A stretch of 10,273 nt of DNA, taken from the NCBI GenBank assembly GCA_028706995.1, contig JAQTVR010000029.1, forward strand, positions 1 through 10,273. The letters run 5' to 3'. The position numbers and the translations under genes were made by a program. Position 1 is the first letter of the stretch. Every line of letters starts with the position of its first letter. Below the pieces are notes generated by a model. It was not told the DNA's origin. It made no database searches and worked only from the letters and a program-made list of their open reading frames with translations. Source of the stretch: Dehalococcoidales bacterium (GTDB lineage Bacteria; Chloroflexota; Dehalococcoidia; Dehalococcoidales; UBA5627). Below are positions 7,153 to 10,273 of this stretch, in pieces.

Positions 7153-7186
7153 TTCCTTGTTTTTAAGTTCAGATTGAATTATAGCA
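7153..7186 (-). promoter_or_regulatory. Promoter and ribosome site of the tRNA nucleotidyltransferase gene
   Basis: On the minus strand TGC-TATAAT (7186-7178) is an extended -10 element with a perfect hexamer; no good -35 is seen, which fits extended -10 promoters. Transcription should begin near 7171. AAGGAA (7158-7153) lies 4 bases before the ATG at 7148. Confidence 0.6.
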
Positions 7187-7223
7187 CAGGTTATAGGTAG
7201 CTACACTGGTTTATTAAATTTAA

Positions 7224-7265
7224 TTGATATAAAATTATTATTCTCATATAATTAGACCTTGAGGT
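7224..7265 (+). promoter_or_regulatory. Promoter and ribosome site of the kinase-deaminase operon
   Basis: TTGATA (7224-7229), a 17-base spacer and TATAAT (7247-7252) form a near-consensus promoter with a start expected near 7259. GAGGT (7261-7265) lies 9 bases before the ATG at 7275, so the leader is only about 16 bases. It is divergent to the cca promoter, the two -10 boxes being about 60 bases apart. Confidence 0.65.
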
Positions 7266-7274
7266 ATTCGAAGT

Positions 7275-7826
7275 ATGAAAATAGTGGCACTGGTGGGTAT
7301 GGCCGGCGCCGGCAAGTCCGAAGCCGCCAGGTTATTTTCGGAGAATGGATTTACCCGGATAAGGTTTGGCGATAAAACCGATGAAGAGCTGAATAATCAA
7401 GGTCTGGCTATTAATGAGGAAAATGAAAGACGGATAAGGGAACAATTCCGCAAGCAATACGGAATGGCTGCCTATGCCGTAATTAACCTGTCGCGTATAG
7501 AACTAACAAATAAAACATCTCCGGTTATAATCGACGGGCTCTATTCATGGGAAGAATATACCTTTCTGAAAAACTATTTTAAGGACAACTTCTATGTGGT
7601 GGCTGTGTGGGCATCGCCGCAAACAAGATATGCCAGGTTAAAAAAACGTGCAATTCGACCGTTGATGCCTCAAGAAGCTGCCAACCGCGATGAAGCGGAA
7701 ATCCTGAAAGTAAACAAGGGCGGGCCGATAGCTATGGCTGATTTTACTATAATAAATGAGTCATCCTTTGGCTTTTTGAAGAAGGAAGTTAAGAAAGCCA
7801 TCTCATTTTTACGGAGAAAAAATTGA
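7275..7826 (+). CDS. UPF0200 / dephospho-CoA kinase-like P-loop NTPase
   Basis: This 183-residue protein has the nucleoside/nucleotide kinase fold. The Walker A loop G-M-A-G-A-G-K-S is at 8-15, followed by an F-x-R-I-R-F-G-D segment ending in Asp33 where related kinases place the acceptor-binding residues. I-I-D-G-L-Y-S-W-E-E-Y at 85-95 is the second-strand Asp region, and a lid-like basic stretch (R-L-K-K-R-A-I-R, 121-128) follows. Towards the end R-D-E-A-E-I and I-A-M-A-D-F-T-I-I-N-E-S-S (152-164) match the pattern I know from the archaeal UPF0200 group, whose substrate was not settled to my knowledge. It resembles CoaE in fold but lacks the usual CoaE wording. The next gene, a dCMP deaminase, starts inside its stop codon, so it may phosphorylate a nucleotide or deoxynucleotide; that is inference from context. 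Confidence 0.8.
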   Translation: MKIVALVGMAGAGKSEAARLFSENGFTRIRFGDKTDEELNNQGLAINEENERRIREQFRKQYGMAAYAVINLSRIELTNKTSPVIIDGLYSWEEYTFLKNYFKDNFYVVAVWASPQTRYARLKKRAIRPLMPQEAANRDEAEILKVNKGGPIAMADFTIINESSFGFLKKEVKKAISFLRRKN

Positions 7827-8296
7827 AAAGACCGGATATCGATGAATATTTTCTAAAAATAGCCGCAGTGATTGCCGAGCGTTCTACCTGTCTGCGCCAC
7901 CATGTCGGGGCTGTAGCGGTGAAAAACAAACATATTCTATCGACAGGTTATAACGGCGCCGCTGCCGGTTGTAAAGATTGCCTCGAACTGGGGTGTCTTA
8001 GAAATGAACTGAATATACCCTCAGGCGAACGCCACGAAATCTGTCGTGCCATTCATGCCGAGCAGAATGCTATTATTCAAGCGGCTTTGCATGGGGTCAG
8101 CATTGAGGGCTGCACCATATATGCCACGCATACCCCTTGTATCTTATGCGCCAAGATGCTGGCCAATGCCAAAATCAAGCGATATGTCAGTTTTGGTAAA
8201 TACAGTGACGATTCTTTTATCAGTTTGTTCAAAGAAGCAGGAACAGAAGTCGAAATAAAAAATAAACCTTCATCACGGATAGATTTTCTTGATTAA
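7823..8296 (+). CDS. Deoxycytidylate (dCMP) deaminase family, ComEB-like
   Basis: This 157-residue zinc deaminase probably converts dCMP to dUMP to feed dTMP synthesis. H-A-E at 78-80 gives the zinc-binding His and catalytic Glu, and P-C-I-L-C at 105-109 gives the two zinc cysteines. The segment C50-x2-C53-x4-C58 with H71 and C74 just before the catalytic motif matches the second zinc site of T4-phage/ComEB-type dCMP deaminases. T-G-Y-N-G-A at 41-46 is the substrate-contact loop. The start is TTG at 7823, supported by GGAG (7813-7816) 6 bases upstream and by family length; it overlaps the previous stop (TTGA). Translation is therefore coupled to the P-loop kinase. The closest alternative is a general cytidine-type deaminase, but the extra cysteines favour dCMP. 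Confidence 0.9.
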   Translation: MKRPDIDEYFLKIAAVIAERSTCLRHHVGAVAVKNKHILSTGYNGAAAGCKDCLELGCLRNELNIPSGERHEICRAIHAEQNAIIQAALHGVSIEGCTIYATHTPCILCAKMLANAKIKRYVSFGKYSDDSFISLFKEAGTEVEIKNKPSSRIDFLD

Positions 8297-8320
8297 AGAA
8301 CTATATTCATAATGGATTTG

Positions 8321-8371
8321 TGATAAAATTAACAGGTTAATAAGTAAGTGTTCAGGGTAGATGACTCAGGA
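8321..8371 (+). promoter_or_regulatory. Possible extended -10 promoter and ribosome site of the ABC operon
   Basis: TGA-TAAAAT (8321-8329) fits an extended -10 element; no convincing -35 is found at the right distance. A start near 8336 would give a leader of about 44 bases. CAGGA (8367-8371) lies 8 bases before the ATG at 8380. Read-through from the deaminase gene across the 83-base gap is also possible. Confidence 0.35.
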
Positions 8372-8379
8372 TTTGTAAA

Positions 8380-9105
8380 ATGAGTGAAGCAATCGTTATT
8401 GAAAACCTGACCAAGTATTATAATAGTTTCTTGGCGCTGAAAAATCTTTCTCTGAGGGTTGAAGGTAATGAAAACGTCGGGCTTTTAGGCCCTAACGGCG
8501 CCGGTAAAAGCACTACCCTCAAGATTATGTGCGGGCTTATCAATGCAACGTCGGGGAAGGTATATATTAACGGTTTCGATATCGCCAAAGAAAAAGAAAA
8601 AGCCCTGTCACAAATCGGCGCTATCATAGAAACGCCTGAATTCTATGGATTTCTGACCCCTAATGAAACCCTCGGCTATTTCGGCAAGTTACGCGGTATG
8701 AGCGGCAGCGGATTAAACAGCCGTATCAATGAAGTAATCAAACTGGTGAGCCTGGAACAATGGCTTAACGTAAAGATAGAGAAGTTCTCCCGCGGGATGA
8801 AGCAGAGGCTGGCGCTGGCGCAAGCCCTGTTGCATGACCCATTGATCTTAATCCTCGATGAACCGGCGCTGGGTCTCGATCCAAGGGCGGTTATCGAATT
8901 TCGACAGATTATCACAGCGGCGGGAAAAGATAAGGTTGTCTTTTTTGCGTCCCATCAATTGAGTGAGGTCGCCCAGATATGTAAACATGTGGCTATTATC
9001 GACCATGGGAAATTATTGGGCTATGATGGTATCGAAGAACTTGAGAGAAAATATAACTCACTGGAAAATGCCTATCTCCAGTTAACAGGAGTTCCTATTG
9101 AGTGA
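8380..9105 (+). CDS. ABC transporter ATP-binding protein, BcrA/NatA-like with E-loop
   Basis: This 241-residue ATPase has every core motif. Walker A G-P-N-G-A-G-K-S-T is at 37-45, the signature S-R-G-M-K-Q at 137-142, Walker B L-I-L-I-L-D-E-P at 155-162, the D-loop G-L-D at 165-167, and the switch His at 192 (A-S-H-Q). At the place of the Q-loop the sequence reads I-I-E-T-P-E-F-Y (82-89), with Glu84 instead of Gln. This E-loop form is known from BcrA/LanF-type ATPases that handle bacitracin and lantibiotics. The gene overlaps its membrane partner by 8 bases. The pair probably exports or flips a hydrophobic or membrane-active molecule. The substrate is not known, and the E-loop alone does not prove peptide-antibiotic immunity. 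Confidence 0.94.
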   Translation: MSEAIVIENLTKYYNSFLALKNLSLRVEGNENVGLLGPNGAGKSTTLKIMCGLINATSGKVYINGFDIAKEKEKALSQIGAIIETPEFYGFLTPNETLGYFGKLRGMSGSGLNSRINEVIKLVSLEQWLNVKIEKFSRGMKQRLALAQALLHDPLILILDEPALGLDPRAVIEFRQIITAAGKDKVVFFASHQLSEVAQICKHVAIIDHGKLLGYDGIEELERKYNSLENAYLQLTGVPIE

Positions 9106-9901
9106 AGTAAAAAAACTGGGAGTCGTCATAAGCTATGAGTTTTTAAAGCATATCCGCCGCAAGCGGCTATATGTTATTCTGCTGTTATCGGTTGTTACCG
9201 AGCTTGCGGTTCTTATCGGTTTCCCTGCATTAATGGATGGTTTCCCCGAAAATGTGAAATTAATGGCGACCATGCTTTCCATTGGTCCCACCATGGCAGT
9301 GATAGGTGCTATATTTTTTGCAGGAGATGCTATAGCCGGAGAATTCGAAAACAAAACCGGTTATATGCTGTTTACAAATCCTATCAGGCGAACCACTCTT
9401 GTTATCGGTAAATACCTGGCAAGCTGTTTAGCGGTAGCCATACTGGTTATTTTTGGATATCTTATGGTATGTGTATCACTGCTGGCAATATACAGCGAAA
9501 TACCGGTCGAAACAGCACAATCTTTCGGATTATGCCTGTTATATGGCGCCACCGTTGTTGCGATAACCTTTTTCTTCAGCGCAATATCAAAAGGCGCAAT
9601 GGGAGCGACGGTTATAACACTGGTTCTTATTATGGTGATTTCCGGTGTTATCGAGAGTGTTTTAATGTTTGCCGGTCAACCGTACTGGTTCCTTATATCT
9701 ACTGCCGGAGATAGTATTACTTTGGTCTATGGCGGTATGGAACTTATGCTGGCAGGCTTTGTACCTCTTGACCAGATGAGCAATTTCCCGTTCGAGTTTG
9801 AGAATCCGGATATCGGGCTTACCACGCTGGCAATGGTAATATATCTGGTGGCGGGACTTGTCTCGAGCCTCGTAATAAGCAACCGAAGGCAGCTGAGCTA
9901 A
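9098..9901 (+). CDS. ABC-2 type transporter permease, partner of the preceding ATPase
   Basis: This 267-residue membrane protein has about six predicted helices: roughly 25-45, 58-77, 105-131, 142-162, 168-192 and 241-261. G-D-A-I-A-G-E-F-E-N-K-T-G-Y-M-L-F-T-N-P at 76-95, followed by R-R-T-T-L-V-I-G-K-Y, is the hallmark cytoplasmic coupling loop of ABC-2 permeases. The start is TTG at 9098, supported by AGGAG (9087-9091) 6 bases upstream; no in-frame ATG lies near. It overlaps the ATPase end by 8 bases, implying coupled synthesis of a fixed pair. With one permease and one ATPase gene, the working transporter is probably a 2+2 assembly. A soluble or lipoprotein accessory gene is not seen in the window. 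Confidence 0.9.
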   Translation: MSEVKKLGVVISYEFLKHIRRKRLYVILLLSVVTELAVLIGFPALMDGFPENVKLMATMLSIGPTMAVIGAIFFAGDAIAGEFENKTGYMLFTNPIRRTTLVIGKYLASCLAVAILVIFGYLMVCVSLLAIYSEIPVETAQSFGLCLLYGATVVAITFFFSAISKGAMGATVITLVLIMVISGVIESVLMFAGQPYWFLISTAGDSITLVYGGMELMLAGFVPLDQMSNFPFEFENPDIGLTTLAMVIYLVAGLVSSLVISNRRQLS

Positions 9902-9953
9902 ACATAAATACAGAGGCTTTTTAAAGAAAGGTGTAATAAGACGGATTAAATAG

Positions 9954-10273
9954 ATGTCTGTATTAAGAACGAAAGTCATTGTCAATCCTGTAGCCGGGGC
10001 TAAAACCACCTACCGAAAGTGGCCGCTGATAAGCGAATTATTGCACAGCGGCGGTTTCCCTTTCGAATTTCAATATACCGAAGGAGTGGGGCATGCCATA
10101 GAACTTGCCCGTGAAGCGACTGCAAGCGGCTATCAGTTTCTGGTAGCGGTCGGGGGAGACGGCACGGTAAACGAGGTGGCCAACGGCATTTTACAATCGA
10201 GAGATTGCGGAGGTGCCAGCATTGGTATTATCAGCACCGGTACCGGCGGCGACTTTATCCGCACAGCTGGAAT
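9954..10273 (+). CDS. Diacylglycerol/lipid kinase family protein (DagK/YegS type), N-terminal part
   Basis: This frame is open to the right edge (106 full codons seen), about a third of the normal length. The N-terminus I-V-N-P-V-A-G at 9-15 is the family start loop. G-G-D-G-T at 67-71 is the ATP-binding motif of the DAGK_cat domain (PF00781), followed by V-N-E-V-A-N-G. The next motif reads G-T-G-G-D-F-I-R (96-103), where most relatives have G-T-G-N-D-F-A-R; the Asn is replaced by Gly. The family phosphorylates diacylglycerol or related lipids at the membrane face. The ATG at 9954 follows the ABC permease after 52 bases. The ribosome site is poor: AAAGGTG at 9927-9933 is about 20 bases away. 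The start is chosen from family alignment memory. Whether it shares the ABC transcript cannot be decided. Confidence 0.88.
   Translation, partial: MSVLRTKVIVNPVAGAKTTYRKWPLISELLHSGGFPFEFQYTEGVGHAIELAREATASGYQFLVAVGGDGTVNEVANGILQSRDCGGASIGIISTGTGGDFIRTAG

Noticed and set aside
9662..10009. 115-residue open frame on the - strand
   Set aside because: It is antisense to the permease end and the lipid kinase start, with no promoter or ribosome site and no domain.
1..10273. CRISPR array, defence island or prophage
   Set aside because: No regularly spaced direct repeats, no integrase, and no Cas, restriction or phage structural genes; most genes are metabolic or housekeeping.

Overview
This window looks like an ordinary bacterial chromosome segment of moderate, slightly AT-leaning composition, with tightly packed genes, many 1-8 base overlaps and several TTG starts. 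The gene types and protein style (a UPF0200-type P-loop kinase otherwise best known from archaea, next to a ComEB-type dCMP deaminase; a long class II tRNA nucleotidyltransferase; an E-loop ABC ATPase) suggest Chloroflexota, perhaps class Dehalococcoidia. That assignment is inference from protein style; no rRNA or other phylogenetic marker is present to settle it.

Region 1 (1-3465, + strand) is the end of a surface-glycan or sugar-modification operon. It holds the C-terminal part of a SAM-dependent methyltransferase, a Gfo/Idh/MocA NAD(P)-dependent sugar oxidoreductase, an SpsF-type cytidylyltransferase and a class III PLP aminotransferase of the glutamate-1-semialdehyde aminomutase fold. The genes are separated by 1 base or overlap by ATGA, so they are almost certainly co-translated. 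Together they could oxidise, aminate, methylate and cytidylyl-activate one building block, but the substrate cannot be read from the sequence.

Region 2 (3466-3684) is a gap between converging operons. It contains a 7-bp-arm palindrome and a short reverse-strand reading frame that may be the decayed tail of a transposase.

Region 3 (3685-7148, - strand) holds, in transcription order, a CCA-adding-type tRNA nucleotidyltransferase, uvrB (nucleotide excision repair) and an unlisted 50-residue, very basic small protein. The small gene overlaps the end of uvrB by 4 bases and has its own strong ribosome binding site. uvrB has a TTGTAA-17-TATACT promoter placed so that transcription should begin at the start codon (leaderless).

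Region 4 (7149-10273, + strand) begins with a divergent promoter region. It continues with a UPF0200/dephospho-CoA-kinase-like P-loop protein coupled to a dCMP deaminase (probable nucleotide metabolism pair), then a BcrA-like ABC ATPase with its ABC-2 membrane partner, and finally the start of a diacylglycerol-kinase-family lipid kinase cut off by the window end. Most of the window is housekeeping. The less-explained parts are the sugar cassette, the small uvrB-coupled gene and the kinase/deaminase pair.
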